NCBI GenBank assembly: GCA_934654775.1 | Contig: CAKUGR010000004.1 | Span: forward strand, 96,213 to 160,212 | DNA from: an uncultured Collinsella sp. | Lineage (GTDB): Bacteria > Actinomycetota > Coriobacteriia > Coriobacteriales > Coriobacteriaceae | Direction: 5' to 3' | DNA length: 64,000 bases | Notes under the pieces: generated by a model | Databases searched by the model: none | The model's input: only the letters and a program-made list of their open reading frames with translations | What the model was told of the DNA's origin: nothing | Program-made: the position numbers and the translations under genes | Shown here: positions 29,546-38,799 of the stretch, piece by piece | How positions within the stretch are numbered: position 1 is the stretch's first letter | Layout of the letters: each line of letters opens with the position of its first letter

Positions 29546-30346
29546 GTGGGATTTCGTGACGTTAAGCGTTCGAAGAGCGCAAAAGACACGCGTATCATTG
29601 CAATCATCAACCAAAAAGGTGGCGTCGGTAAGTCAACGACGGCTGTAAACCTTGCTGCAGCACTGGGTGAGCAGGGTCGCAAGACACTGATTGTCGATTT
29701 TGATCCGCAGGGAAACAGCACCAGCGGATTTGGAATTGAAAAGGAAGACCTTCAACACTGCATCTATGATGCATTGTTGAATGATGTGCCGGCAGAATCG
29801 CTTGTTCTTGATACAAATTGCAAAAAGGTATTCGTTATTCCAGCAACAATTCAGCTTGCAGGCGCCGAAATTGAGCTCGTAAGCGCAATTGCTCGTGAAA
29901 CTCGCCTTAAAGATTTACTTGAGCCGATTCAGGACGAGTTCGATTTTATTTTCATTGACTGTCCTCCTTCGCTCGGTCTGCTTACAATCAACGCTTTGAC
30001 TGCAGCGGACAGCGTTTTGATTCCGATCCAGTGCGAGTATTACGCACTCGAGGGAGTTACGAAGCTGCTTGAGTCAATGAAGATGGTCAAATCACGTCTA
30101 AACAAGGGTTTAGACACCTATGGCGTGCTTATGACCATGTATGACTCGCGTACTTCCCTGTCGAATCAGGTTGTTGAGGAGGTTCAATCGTACTTTGGTG
30201 ATAAGGCGTTTAAGACGCTGATCCCTCGTACGGTTAAAATCTCCGAAGCTCCGTCTTTTGGAGAACCGGTAATTACCTATGCGCCTCAAAATAAGGGTGC
30301 AAAAGCGTATATGAACCTTGCAAAAGAGGTGATCAAGCGTGCCTAG
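29546..30346 (+). CDS. parA: Chromosome partitioning ATPase ParA
   Basis: A 266-residue Walker-type ATPase that binds DNA when ATP-bound and moves ParB-parS complexes. The deviant Walker A KGGVGKST lies at about residues 24-31, Walker A' at DFDPQGN and Walker B at FIFIDCPPSLG. A short basic N-terminus precedes the fold, as in Soj-type chromosomal ParA. The start is GTG 29546, four bases after AGGAGGG. It overlaps parB by eight bases. Confidence 0.96.
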   Translation: MGFRDVKRSKSAKDTRIIAIINQKGGVGKSTTAVNLAAALGEQGRKTLIVDFDPQGNSTSGFGIEKEDLQHCIYDALLNDVPAESLVLDTNCKKVFVIPATIQLAGAEIELVSAIARETRLKDLLEPIQDEFDFIFIDCPPSLGLLTINALTAADSVLIPIQCEYYALEGVTKLLESMKMVKSRLNKGLDTYGVLMTMYDSRTSLSNQVVEEVQSYFGDKAFKTLIPRTVKISEAPSFGEPVITYAPQNKGAKAYMNLAKEVIKRA

Positions 30347-31244
30347 TGCAAAGAAACGTGGCGGATTGGGACGTGGACTCAACGCTTTGGTCTCAGAGGC
30401 CGAGTATGAGACAGGTGGTTCTGCTGCATCGGCTTCAAATGCCGCATCTGAAACAAAACTGCCTATTGAGGATATCGTTCCCAACCCTAATCAGCCGCGA
30501 ATTCACTTTAACGAAACCGAACTTCGCGAGTTGGGCGAGTCAATCCAAGAACATGGCGTTTTGCAGCCGCTTTTGGTTCGCAAGCATGGAAACGGCTATG
30601 AAATTATTGCCGGTGAGCGCCGTTACCAAGCATCGAAACTCGCTGGCCTTGAAGAATTGCCAGTCATCATTAAGGAAGTTAATGATGAGGAAATGCTCGC
30701 CCTCGCACTTATCGAAAATCTTCAGCGTTCTGATTTGAATCCCGTCGAAGAGGCGAAGGGTTATCGTCAGCTCATTGATGCCAGCGGTATGACGCAGGAG
30801 GCGTTATCAAAGGCTGTCAGTAAGTCTCGTTCTGCAATTACAAATTCACTTCGTTTGCTAGATCTTCCAGAAGTTGTACAGCAGATGATCTTCGAAGGCA
30901 AACTAACTGCGGGCCATGCTAGAGCGATTCTCGCAGTTCCATATGAAGATGCAAGGATTCGACTTGCTGAGAAGGTTGTTGCAGAAGGTCTTTCCGTTAG
31001 AGCGACAGAAAATCTTGCTCCGTTGTTTTCTGCCGGAGAGACGCCAAGGACTCCAAGGCCTGCAACACCTCAGTCATTCAAAAAAGCTGCTCGAGTACTT
31101 CGTCAAGTGTTTAACACGAATGTACGTGTGAAGAGCTCGCGTGGCAAGAATAAAATTGAAATCGAGTTCAAGGACGAAGAGGAGCTCTCCCGTATCCTTG
31201 GCGAAATGATTCAATTTGGGCAGGAGGATCAGGATGAAGAATAA
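30339..31244 (+). CDS. parB: Chromosome partitioning protein ParB
   Basis: A 301-residue CTP-dependent DNA clamp that binds parS. It starts with the ParA-stimulating motif RGGLGRGLNAL, then the ParB/Srx domain with GERRYQASK (CTP-binding, about residues 92-100) and ENLQRSDLNP, a helix-turn-helix (SKAVSKSRSAITNSLRLL) and a C-terminal dimerisation domain. It starts with GTG 30339 inside the end of parA, so the two are coupled. The small-membrane-protein gene that follows overlaps its end. Confidence 0.96.
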   Translation: MPSAKKRGGLGRGLNALVSEAEYETGGSAASASNAASETKLPIEDIVPNPNQPRIHFNETELRELGESIQEHGVLQPLLVRKHGNGYEIIAGERRYQASKLAGLEELPVIIKEVNDEEMLALALIENLQRSDLNPVEEAKGYRQLIDASGMTQEALSKAVSKSRSAITNSLRLLDLPEVVQQMIFEGKLTAGHARAILAVPYEDARIRLAEKVVAEGLSVRATENLAPLFSAGETPRTPRPATPQSFKKAARVLRQVFNTNVRVKSSRGKNKIEIEFKDEEELSRILGEMIQFGQEDQDEE

Positions 31245-31488
31245 GATTCTCGCGGCCATTGCATTGGCAACCACCGTCGCGGCTGGTGCTTTTGCTGGCT
31301 ATAAGCTCGCAACAGATGATGAACTTCGCGGTCGACTGCTGCGCGGAGCTCAGGATATCGTCGATACATCTAAAAAGAAAATGGATGTGATGACCGAAGA
31401 TGTCGCTATGCGCACTGCTCAGGTGACTAAAAATCCCAAGATTAACCAAGACTGGGTTAACCATCAGTGGGAAAATGTTGGTTATTAG
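31234..31488 (+). CDS. Small single-pass membrane protein (YtxH-like)
   Basis: An 84-residue protein with one N-terminal membrane helix (residues about 4-21, Ala/Gly-rich) and a charged helical remainder, resembling YtxH-type proteins. The ATG at 31234 follows AGGAGG at six bases and overlaps the last codons of parB, so it is translationally coupled to the partition genes. Whether it works with ParAB is unknown. A strong terminator follows (31516-31553). Confidence 0.75.
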   Translation: MKNKILAAIALATTVAAGAFAGYKLATDDELRGRLLRGAQDIVDTSKKKMDVMTEDVAMRTAQVTKNPKINQDWVNHQWENVGY

Positions 31489-31515
31489 GTACCTAACAAT
31501 TAGTTGCCTGTTTTG

Positions 31516-31553
31516 AAGGGGCCCTTGTCTGATTCATGAGACAAGGGCCCCTT
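31516..31553 (+). terminator. Terminator of the origin/partition transcript
   Basis: AAGGGGCCCTTGTCT (31516-31530) is perfectly inverted at 31539-31553 and followed by ATTTT. Confidence 0.9.
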
Positions 31554-31612
31554 ATTTTGGCTATAAAACTAAGCTTACGTAAATCAAATCCAATAGTATG
31601 AATACAAATGAA

Positions 31613-31647
31613 ACAACCCCGGTTGCATTATCTGCAACCGGGGTTGT
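31613..31647 (-). terminator. Terminator after rlmN
   Basis: ACAACCCCGGTTGCA (31613-31627) is perfectly inverted at 31633-31647; on the minus strand it is followed by TTTCATTTG. Confidence 0.8.
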
Positions 31648-31651
31648 CGGA

Positions 31652-31667
31652 TGTTTCACATGAAACG
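31652..31667. promoter_or_regulatory. Degenerate parS near rlmN
   Basis: TGTTTCACATGAAACG differs from the perfect parS at two of 16 positions. It lies between the rlmN stop codon and its terminator. Confidence 0.55.
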
Positions 31668-31686
31668 TTATGGGGCACAGACTCCC

Positions 31687-32739
31687 CTATGCGTTCTTCT
31701 GGACCTTGAAACGTTGCTTCAGCTGACCACAGGCGGCATCAATATCATTGCCGCGAGAATTACGGATCGTGGTCTCGATGCCACGAGACTCAAGGCGGCG
31801 CTGAAGATCCTCGACCTTATGAATCGGAGACGGCTTGAGCGGGCTGCCCTCGATGTCGTTAAGCTGAATCAGGTTAACGTGGCACAGCGTTCCCTCGCAG
31901 AAGTCGCAGAGTGCCTGCATCTCGGGATTCGTATCGTTGACGCCTTCGATCATGGCGTATTCATAGGTCGGGCGGCGGCCAGTCTTCTCGGTGTAGAGCT
32001 GAAGCGCCTCGTGAAGGCGCAGGAGCGTATACTTCTTGACGCCAGGCATAATCTTATTGCGCGTCGACTGGATGGCGGAATGCAGCGACACGGCAAGCGT
32101 GAACTGCTCGGGGATGTCGGCAAATTTGCGAATACCGGGAATAACGCCGCTGGTAGAGACGGTGAGGTGACGGGCGCCGATACCGATGCCATCGGGGTCG
32201 TTGAGGATTCGCAACGCCTTGAGCACCTCGTCGTAGTTGGCAAACGGCTCGCCCTGGCCCATGAAGACGACGCTCGTGGCCCGCTCGCCAAAGTCGTTGG
32301 ATACATGAAGCACCTGGTCGACGATCTCTTGAGCGGTCAGCGAGCGCTTGAGGCCGTTAAGGCCGGTGGCGCAAAAGGCGCAGCCCATGCCACAGCCTGC
32401 CTGGGTGGAAACGCAGACGGAAAGCTTGTTACGACGGGGCATACCGACAGTCTCGACGGAAATGCCGTCGTGGTACTCGAGCAGATACTTGCGAGAGCCA
32501 TCTTTGGAAACCTGCTTGGTGAGCTCGGTCGGCGTATCAAAGGCAAAGGCCTCTTTAAGCTGCTCGCGGAAAGCCTTGGGAAGGTTGGTCATATCATCAA
32601 ACGAACAAACGTTCTTCTCAAAGACCCATTCGATCAGTTGCTTGGCGCGGAAAGCGGGCTGGCCGAGTTCTGCCACGAGCTCGCGAATATCGTTTTGGCT
32701 CAAGTCGCGAATGTCCTGAGATTTAGTCCTGGGATTCAT
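31687..32739 (-). CDS. rlmN: Dual-specificity 23S rRNA/tRNA m2A methyltransferase RlmN
   Basis: A 350-residue radical-SAM enzyme that methylates A2503 of 23S rRNA and A37 of some tRNAs. The radical-SAM cluster motif is CGMGCAFC (about residues 113-120), followed by the glycine-rich SAM segment GQGEPFANYD and the catalytic Cys near the C-terminus (DAACGQL). Normal length. It is the first minus-strand gene right of the origin, convergent with the partition operon. Confidence 0.95.
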   Translation of the reverse strand: MNPRTKSQDIRDLSQNDIRELVAELGQPAFRAKQLIEWVFEKNVCSFDDMTNLPKAFREQLKEAFAFDTPTELTKQVSKDGSRKYLLEYHDGISVETVGMPRRNKLSVCVSTQAGCGMGCAFCATGLNGLKRSLTAQEIVDQVLHVSNDFGERATSVVFMGQGEPFANYDEVLKALRILNDPDGIGIGARHLTVSTSGVIPGIRKFADIPEQFTLAVSLHSAIQSTRNKIMPGVKKYTLLRLHEALQLYTEKTGRRPTYEYAMIEGVNDTNPEMQALCDFCEGTLCHVNLIQLNDIEGSPLKPSPIHKVEDLQRRLESRGIETTIRNSRGNDIDAACGQLKQRFKVQKNA

Positions 32740-32824
32740 GGAAGCCTTTCGATTTTGGGGAAACGTAGAGGGTATCGCTACAATATGGTATCAGCTGCAG
32801 AAATTATAGAGGAGGAGTCTGCCC

Positions 32825-33790
32825 ATGCCGGGTAAAAGCCTAGAGAACATGCACGTAGCGGTCTTGGCGGGCGGTCATTCCGCTGAGCGCGAGATCTCGC
32901 TCAATTCGGGAAAGAACGTCGTGGCGGCCCTGAAGGAGGCCGGCTACACTTCGGTGAAGCTGCTCGACACGGCTGCCGATGATTTTATGGTAACCATGGC
33001 GACCGGTGGTTTTGACGTGGCATTTATCGCCATGCACGGTGCCGGCGGTGAGGATGGTGCCATGCAGGGTGCCATGGAGACCCTGGGTATCCCCTACACG
33101 GCCTCGGGCGTGCTCGCGAGCGCCTGCGGTGCCGACAAGGAGGTCTCGAAGCTCCTGTACGCCAAGGCGGGCATTCCCATTGCCCCCGGCCTTGCGCTCG
33201 AAGTGGGCGATGAAGTCGATATCGATCGTATCGTCGAGGTTTGTGGCGAGCGCTGCTTTGTGAAGCCGGCCGTTAACGGCTCCAGCTATGGCATCTCCCT
33301 GGTCCACGAGCCCTCCGAGCTGCCCGCGGCTATTGCCAAGGCGTTTGAGTTTGGCGACAAAGTACTGGTCGAGAAGTGCATCGAGGGTACCGAGATCACC
33401 GTCGGCGTATATGGCGAGGATGACGTGCGCGCTCTGCCGATTGTCGAGATCCGTAAGCCCGAGGACTGCGAGTTCTACGATCTGGACGTGAAGTATGTCG
33501 ACCCTACGGACATCCATCGCATTCCGGCGCAGATTTCGCCCGAGAACTACGCTCGTGCCCAGGAGCTTGCCTGCGCCGCCCATAAGGCACTCGGCTGCCT
33601 GGGTATCTCGCGCAGCGACTTTATCGTGAGCGAGGACGGCCCCGTTATCCTCGAGACCAACACGATTCCCGGCATGACCGATACGTCGCTGTATCCGGAT
33701 GAGATTCGCCACACCGATGACATGACGTTCCCGCAGGTCTGTGACAGCCTGATTCGCATGGGGCTTCGTCGAGCGGGCGTTGCATGCTAA
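32825..33790 (+). CDS. ddl: D-alanine-D-alanine ligase
   Basis: A 321-residue ATP-grasp ligase that makes the D-Ala-D-Ala terminus of peptidoglycan stems, the target of vancomycin. Visible are the N-terminal GGHSAEREIS (about residues 14-23), the ATP-grasp core FVKPAVNGSSYGI and the metal/substrate motif ETNTIPGMT near residue 280. The active-site residue before the Ser-Tyr pair follows the Ddl (not depsipeptide VanA) pattern as far as I can judge. It overlaps the exonuclease-helicase start by seven bases. Confidence 0.95.
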   Translation: MPGKSLENMHVAVLAGGHSAEREISLNSGKNVVAALKEAGYTSVKLLDTAADDFMVTMATGGFDVAFIAMHGAGGEDGAMQGAMETLGIPYTASGVLASACGADKEVSKLLYAKAGIPIAPGLALEVGDEVDIDRIVEVCGERCFVKPAVNGSSYGISLVHEPSELPAAIAKAFEFGDKVLVEKCIEGTEITVGVYGEDDVRALPIVEIRKPEDCEFYDLDVKYVDPTDIHRIPAQISPENYARAQELACAAHKALGCLGISRSDFIVSEDGPVILETNTIPGMTDTSLYPDEIRHTDDMTFPQVCDSLIRMGLRRAGVAC

Positions 33791-36678
33791 TCGAGGACGC
33801 TGTTTCGACGGGAACGCCGCAGTTTGTCATCGACTCCTATGCCACGCTCGCCGAGCGCGCCAAAACCCAAGCGTTTGGTCTCATCGAAGAAGATGTTATC
33901 GTCCTCGATACCGAGACCACGGGTCTTTCGGTGCAGGACAACGAGCTTATCGAGATATCGGCGGCTCGCCTTTCGGGCCGCGAGGTTGTCGATCGCTTCG
34001 ATACCTTCGTGCATCCCAAGCAGCTGATTCCCGCCGAGATTACCGAGCTCACGAGTATTACAAACGCCGATGTGGCAGATGCCCCGTCGGCCGTTGAGGC
34101 TGTCGCCGCTCTCGCCGATTTTGTCGGCGGCTGCCCGGTGATCGCACATAACGCCACCTTCGACCGTTCGTTTATCGAGTCGGTCAAGGGCGGCGTCAAC
34201 GTCAGTGACATCTGGATTGATTCGCTGGCACTGTCGCGCATCGCGCTTCCGCGCCTGGCCTCGCATAAGCTGTCTTTCATGGCCGACCTGTTTGGCTGCG
34301 ACTCGGTGTCGCACCGCGCCAACGCCGATGTCGACGCCTTGTGTGGTGTGTGGCGCGTGTTGCTCGTGGCGCTCACCGACTTGCCTCAGGGCCTCATGGC
34401 GCGCTTGGCCGACATGCACCCCGACGTACCCTGGTCCTATCGTCCCATCTTCTCCTTCTTGGCGGGACAGAACCCCGGTTCCATCTTCTCTCTCAGCGCC
34501 GCCCGCGCCGACGTACTCAAGGCCGACCGCGCGGACGACCGCGTTGATGCGGACGAGCTGCCGGTCCTTAAGATGCCGAGTCGCGAGGAGATCGAGGCGG
34601 ACTACGCCCCGGGCGGTCTGGTCAACCGCATGTATCCCACCTACGAGCCGCGCGATGAGCAAATCGCGATGGCGCTCGAGGTCCGTGACGCACTCGTTAC
34701 GGGAACGCATCGCGTGATTGAGGCGGGGACGGGCGTCGGCAAATCGATGGCTTATCTGGTGCCTTTTGCCGAGGCCGCGCGCCGCAACAACATCACGGTT
34801 GGTATCGCGACTAAATCGAATAATCTTGCCGACCAGCTCATGTATCACGAGCTGCCCAAACTTGCCGAGCAGCTGGACGGAGGCCTATCGTTTTGTGCCC
34901 TCAAAGGCTATGACCACTATCCATGCTTGCGCAAGCTTGAGCGCATGAGCCGCGGCCAAGTCGAAATTACGACTAAGCGTGATCCTGCCGACACGCTTAC
35001 GGCAGTCGCGGTCATCATGGCGTACGTGTGTCAGTCGGCCGATGGCGACCTCGACTCGCTCGGCATTCGCTGGCGCAGCGTCAACCGTCCCGACTTTACG
35101 ACGGCGTCGCGCGAGTGCGCCCGTCGCCTATGTCCGTTTTTCCCCGATAAATGCCTGGTCCACGGCGCCCGCCGTCGCGCGGCGCATGCCGATGTGGTGG
35201 TCACCAACCATTCCCTGCTGTTCCGCAATGTTGCGGCCGAGGGCAGAATCTTGCCCCCGATTCGTCACTGGGTGATCGATGAGGCCCATTCCATCGAGCG
35301 CGAGGCACGCCGTCAATGGGCGCGCGTAGTGTCGGCGGATGAATCGCGCGTTCTGTTTGAGCGCCTGGGCGGCTCGAGCACCGGTGCGCTGAGCCAGGTT
35401 TCCCGCGATTTGGCAGCCTCGGAGGGCTCTACGCTCTACCTGGGCCTCACTGCCAAGGCGACGTCGACAGTTGTACGTGCGAGTATGGCGATTGCCGATG
35501 TGTTTGACGGCGTTCGCGAGCTTGGCCGCCGTGCCCGCGGGGGTTACGACAATGCCAATCTGTGGATTGGCCCCGAGCTGCGCGAGTCAGACGATTGGCA
35601 CGACTTTTTGCAGTCGGCCCATGCCGCTATCGACGCGCTGGAGCAGGCAGACAAGAGCGTAGACGCGCTGGTGCAGGCCGTTGCCGCCGACAAGCCCGAG
35701 GCCGTTGTCGACCTGGGTGATATCTCGCGCCGTCTGCACGAGCTTGCCGAGAACCTCAAACTCATCATTGACGGTACCGACGAACACTACGTGTATTCGC
35801 TGCAAGTCAATCGCAGACTGCGCGCCGGTGGAGAGTCGATGACCGCCGAGCGCATCGACATTGGCGAAGCCCTGGCAACCGAGTGGCTGCCCGAGGTCCA
35901 CACGGCTATCTTCGCCTCGGCGACCATGACGGTTTCCAAGAGCTTTGAACACTTTAACCACGCCGTCGGCCTCGATCGCATCGGCGCCTCGACGTCATCG
36001 TCGCTACACTTGGATTCGAGCTACGACTTCGATTCGAATATGGCCGTGGTCGTGGCCGGGGACATTCCCGACCCGCGCGACCGTGAAGGCTACCTGTCGG
36101 CGCTCGAGCGCGTGCTGGTCGATGCCCATCTTGCCATGGGCGGCTCGGTGCTCACGCTGTTCACCAACAGGCGCGACATGGAGGATCTGTATGCCCGCGT
36201 CGAGCCTATGATGGCCCGTGCGGGTCTGGAGCTCAACTGCCAGCAGCGCAACTCGTCTCCCCGTCGTCTGCGCGATCGCTTTATCAACGAGCCGACCTCG
36301 TCGCTCTTTGCGCTCAAGGCCTTTTGGGAAGGTTTTGACGCCAGCGGTGAGACGCTGCGCTGCGTCATCATCCCCAAGCTGCCGTTCTCGAGCCCCACGG
36401 ACCCGCTCTCATGCGAGCGCAATCTGCGCGAAGACCGCGCCTGGGCGCGCTATTCGCTGCCCGAGGCCGTACTCGAGGTTAAGCAAGCGGCCGGTCGCCT
36501 CATTCGCTCATCGACCGATTGTGGCGTGCTCATCTTGGCCGACCCGCGCCTGGTGACGAAGGGCTACGGCAAGAAATTCTTAACGTCGCTGCCCACGAGC
36601 TCCTATCAGCGCATCGAATCAGCGCAGATCGGTCACTATCTGCAGTTGTGGCGCCAAGCGCACGAGCGTCGCCGCTAA
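33784..36678 (+). CDS. DinG-like exonuclease-helicase
   Basis: A 964-residue fusion. Residues about 35-200 are a DEDDh 3'-5' exonuclease: VLDTETTGL, a second Asp near IAHNATFD, and HRANADVD. From about 290 follows an XPD/DinG helicase: Walker A AGTGVGKS, DEAH box VIDEAHSIE and Cys residues between them that could hold a 4Fe-4S cluster (CLRKLERM, CQSA, CARRLCPFFPDKC). The helicase C-domain ends with QAAGRLIRS. This layout matches firmicute and actinobacterial DinG, which removes structures or RNA-DNA hybrids in repair. Its stop overlaps the convergent WYL gene's stop by two bases. Confidence 0.88.
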   Translation: MLIEDAVSTGTPQFVIDSYATLAERAKTQAFGLIEEDVIVLDTETTGLSVQDNELIEISAARLSGREVVDRFDTFVHPKQLIPAEITELTSITNADVADAPSAVEAVAALADFVGGCPVIAHNATFDRSFIESVKGGVNVSDIWIDSLALSRIALPRLASHKLSFMADLFGCDSVSHRANADVDALCGVWRVLLVALTDLPQGLMARLADMHPDVPWSYRPIFSFLAGQNPGSIFSLSAARADVLKADRADDRVDADELPVLKMPSREEIEADYAPGGLVNRMYPTYEPRDEQIAMALEVRDALVTGTHRVIEAGTGVGKSMAYLVPFAEAARRNNITVGIATKSNNLADQLMYHELPKLAEQLDGGLSFCALKGYDHYPCLRKLERMSRGQVEITTKRDPADTLTAVAVIMAYVCQSADGDLDSLGIRWRSVNRPDFTTASRECARRLCPFFPDKCLVHGARRRAAHADVVVTNHSLLFRNVAAEGRILPPIRHWVIDEAHSIEREARRQWARVVSADESRVLFERLGGSSTGALSQVSRDLAASEGSTLYLGLTAKATSTVVRASMAIADVFDGVRELGRRARGGYDNANLWIGPELRESDDWHDFLQSAHAAIDALEQADKSVDALVQAVAADKPEAVVDLGDISRRLHELAENLKLIIDGTDEHYVYSLQVNRRLRAGGESMTAERIDIGEALATEWLPEVHTAIFASATMTVSKSFEHFNHAVGLDRIGASTSSSLHLDSSYDFDSNMAVVVAGDIPDPRDREGYLSALERVLVDAHLAMGGSVLTLFTNRRDMEDLYARVEPMMARAGLELNCQQRNSSPRRLRDRFINEPTSSLFALKAFWEGFDASGETLRCVIIPKLPFSSPTDPLSCERNLREDRAWARYSLPEAVLEVKQAAGRLIRSSTDCGVLILADPRLVTKGYGKKFLTSLPTSSYQRIESAQIGHYLQLWRQAHERRR

Positions 36679-37592
36679 AGAGGGCAGACGAGGGATTTTG
36701 CCATATCGCACAGACGCTCTGACAGGGCGGGGTCATCCAAGATGCGGATGGCCCCGCCTGCTGCGATTACCTGACTTAGCAGCCAACGCTCGGAGCCGTA
36801 GCGCACGCTCACCGTCGCGCTATCTGCCCCATTGGGTTCAATCGACATGATGCCGGGCCAGTCAAGGCGCTCTGCCAAGGCGCGCGGCATGAGAAGTTTC
36901 GCGCTCCGCTCCGCCTGGGCGAGGGAGTCATGGAGGGTCGCGGGCTCCGGTGCGTGGCGCACGACGGAGTCGTCTGTCAAGACCAGGTCCTCGATTTTAT
37001 CCATACGATAGGTACGCTGTTCGTCGACCGCGACATCCCAGGCGATCAAATACGTTTGGTCGCCGTTTGTTGTGATGCGCAAGGGGTCGACCAAACGCTC
37101 GCGCGCCTGCGTGTCATCCATCGAGCGATACGAGATGCGGCAGCGAACGCCGTCCCGAATGGCGCAGCTCAGCTGCTGCCAGTGCGATCCGTGGGCGACG
37201 GTGTCAAAGACGCGCTGGTTGTAGCCGAGCTCTTTGGGAAGAAGGGCGCGCCGTATTCGAGCCGCCGCTTTGGGTTCGATCCCCAATGATTCAAGTTCAT
37301 GGTTGAGCACAGCGCCCTCGGCGGCACTCAGGCGCAGCGGTAGCACGCGCCCCGCATCACCGGTGAGGACCACGCACTCGCCGCGGCGTTCGCAGATAAT
37401 ACGTGCGCCCGATTCTCGGTCCGCAAGCGACGAGACGATTTCGAGAATCTCGTCGAGCGATGCTCCTGTGATGTCAAAGCGGCTGCAAAGCTCATCTCGT
37501 GCCATGCCATTCTCGCCGGCGGCGTAGAGGGCCTCCATGATGTCGATGGCGCGCGCGAGTCTTTGCTCACTGGTGAGTTTACGCACGGGCAT
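36675..37592 (-). CDS. WYL-domain transcriptional regulator (second of pair)
   Basis: A 305-residue protein with an N-terminal winged helix (residues about 5-70, ALYAAGENGMARDELCSRF), a WYL domain (about 135-215, with YLIAWDV and RTYRMDKI) and a WCX-type C-terminal part. It overlaps the end of the first WYL gene by 14 bases. The pair resembles PafC/PafB, which in actinobacteria form a complex that activates DNA-damage genes. No proteasome or Pup genes are in view. Role inferred from the family. Confidence 0.82.
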   Translation of the reverse strand: MPVRKLTSEQRLARAIDIMEALYAAGENGMARDELCSRFDITGASLDEILEIVSSLADRESGARIICERRGECVVLTGDAGRVLPLRLSAAEGAVLNHELESLGIEPKAAARIRRALLPKELGYNQRVFDTVAHGSHWQQLSCAIRDGVRCRISYRSMDDTQARERLVDPLRITTNGDQTYLIAWDVAVDEQRTYRMDKIEDLVLTDDSVVRHAPEPATLHDSLAQAERSAKLLMPRALAERLDWPGIMSIEPNGADSATVSVRYGSERWLLSQVIAAGGAIRILDDPALSERLCDMAKSLVCPL

Positions 37593-38601
37593 GCTCGTGC
37601 ACCGTCCTTTCGATGAGGCGGTTCCACGCCTGTTTGAGCGAATCGGGAGCGACGGGCCTCATGCCGTCCGCGGCATGGGCCATGCAAAACGAGGCGGCCG
37701 CATCAAGGTCGCGCACGTTAACGGTCCAGGTCCATCCTGCTTCGGTGCGCATAAGTTTGCCTCGTCCGCGTGTGAGACCGCTGATCATATCGGCCTGCGC
37801 CTCGCGCGCGAACGAGAACGTAGCCGCAACGGGCGTTCGGTCGGCAAAATCGAACTCAAAGAATAAGTAATCGTTGAGGTTGAAATCCGCAGGAATGGCG
37901 TAGGCTTTCGAAGGCCTCCAGGCGCGAATGATGCGGTCGCAGCGGAATGTTCTGATCTTGTCGGTGGCATTGTCGAGGCCGCAGAAGTATGCCGTACCCT
38001 CGCGCTCGAACATGCCGTAGACGCAAACGGTCCGCTCGCGTTGTTCGCCGCGTCCGTTTTGGTACAAAAAGCGCAGCGCGCAACGCTCGGCAAAGGCACT
38101 CCATACCGCATCGGCGGCGGGAGAGCGGCGGATTGGTGCCTCTCCTGTCGTCGACATGCCGGTGAGGTAGGCAATCTTGGAGCGAATGTCGGCAAGCGGC
38201 GCGGCAAAGGCGGATGAGCCTGCCGCGAGTGTCTGGTCGATGGCATCGAGCAGGATGTCGGCATCGTCTGCGGTGATGAGGCCACCGGCGGCAAATGTGT
38301 GCTCGCGGTCGATCGTCCACGCGCTCTCCTCGGTTTCCTGCGCTCCGGCAGCACGAACCTCCCTGATAACGATGCCGCGTTCGAGCAGCTTGTCGCGATC
38401 GCGGCGGAATTTGCGCTTGTCTGAGTCGATATTGCCCGAGCCGTATCCCAAATCGGAATCCAGGACGATTTGCTCGGTCGTCAGCGGTTCGGGAGAACTG
38501 TTGAGTACAAAGAAAAGGTTGAGGATGCGCTGAGCCGTTTTATCGAAACCGGGCTCGGGTGCCCCCTTTTTAATTGTCGCGGTCGCGTCGCTTGCCGTCA
38601 T
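37579..38601 (-). CDS. WYL-domain transcriptional regulator (first of pair)
   Basis: A 340-residue protein with an N-terminal helix-turn-helix region (RILNLFFVLNSSPEPLTTEQI, split here as RILNLFFV and PLTTEQIV), a RDRDKLLERGI segment typical of the family's wing, a WYL domain (about 165-245, with TAYFCGLDNATDKIR) and a WCX C-terminus. It is translated just ahead of, and overlapping, the second WYL gene. Probable PafB-like partner; an SOS-independent DNA-damage function is possible given the DinG-like neighbour, but this is inference. Confidence 0.82.
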   Translation of the reverse strand: MTASDATATIKKGAPEPGFDKTAQRILNLFFVLNSSPEPLTTEQIVLDSDLGYGSGNIDSDKRKFRRDRDKLLERGIVIREVRAAGAQETEESAWTIDREHTFAAGGLITADDADILLDAIDQTLAAGSSAFAAPLADIRSKIAYLTGMSTTGEAPIRRSPAADAVWSAFAERCALRFLYQNGRGEQRERTVCVYGMFEREGTAYFCGLDNATDKIRTFRCDRIIRAWRPSKAYAIPADFNLNDYLFFEFDFADRTPVAATFSFAREAQADMISGLTRGRGKLMRTEAGWTWTVNVRDLDAAASFCMAHAADGMRPVAPDSLKQAWNRLIERTVHEHARA

Positions 38602-38799
38602 AGAATCCTCGCATGGGAAGGTCGTTTGATGCCATGATTTTAGTCCGATATGGAGATTAGGCTATATCCTTGTCCGCTCGCGGCGTTAAGATGGCCCGAA
38701 TTCGGTCGTTTGCGCTCGCTCGGGGTATACTTTCGACTATATACGGTTCTAATGTGCATGCATTGGGCCTATTTGTCGGATTATGGATGTGGAGCGCAC

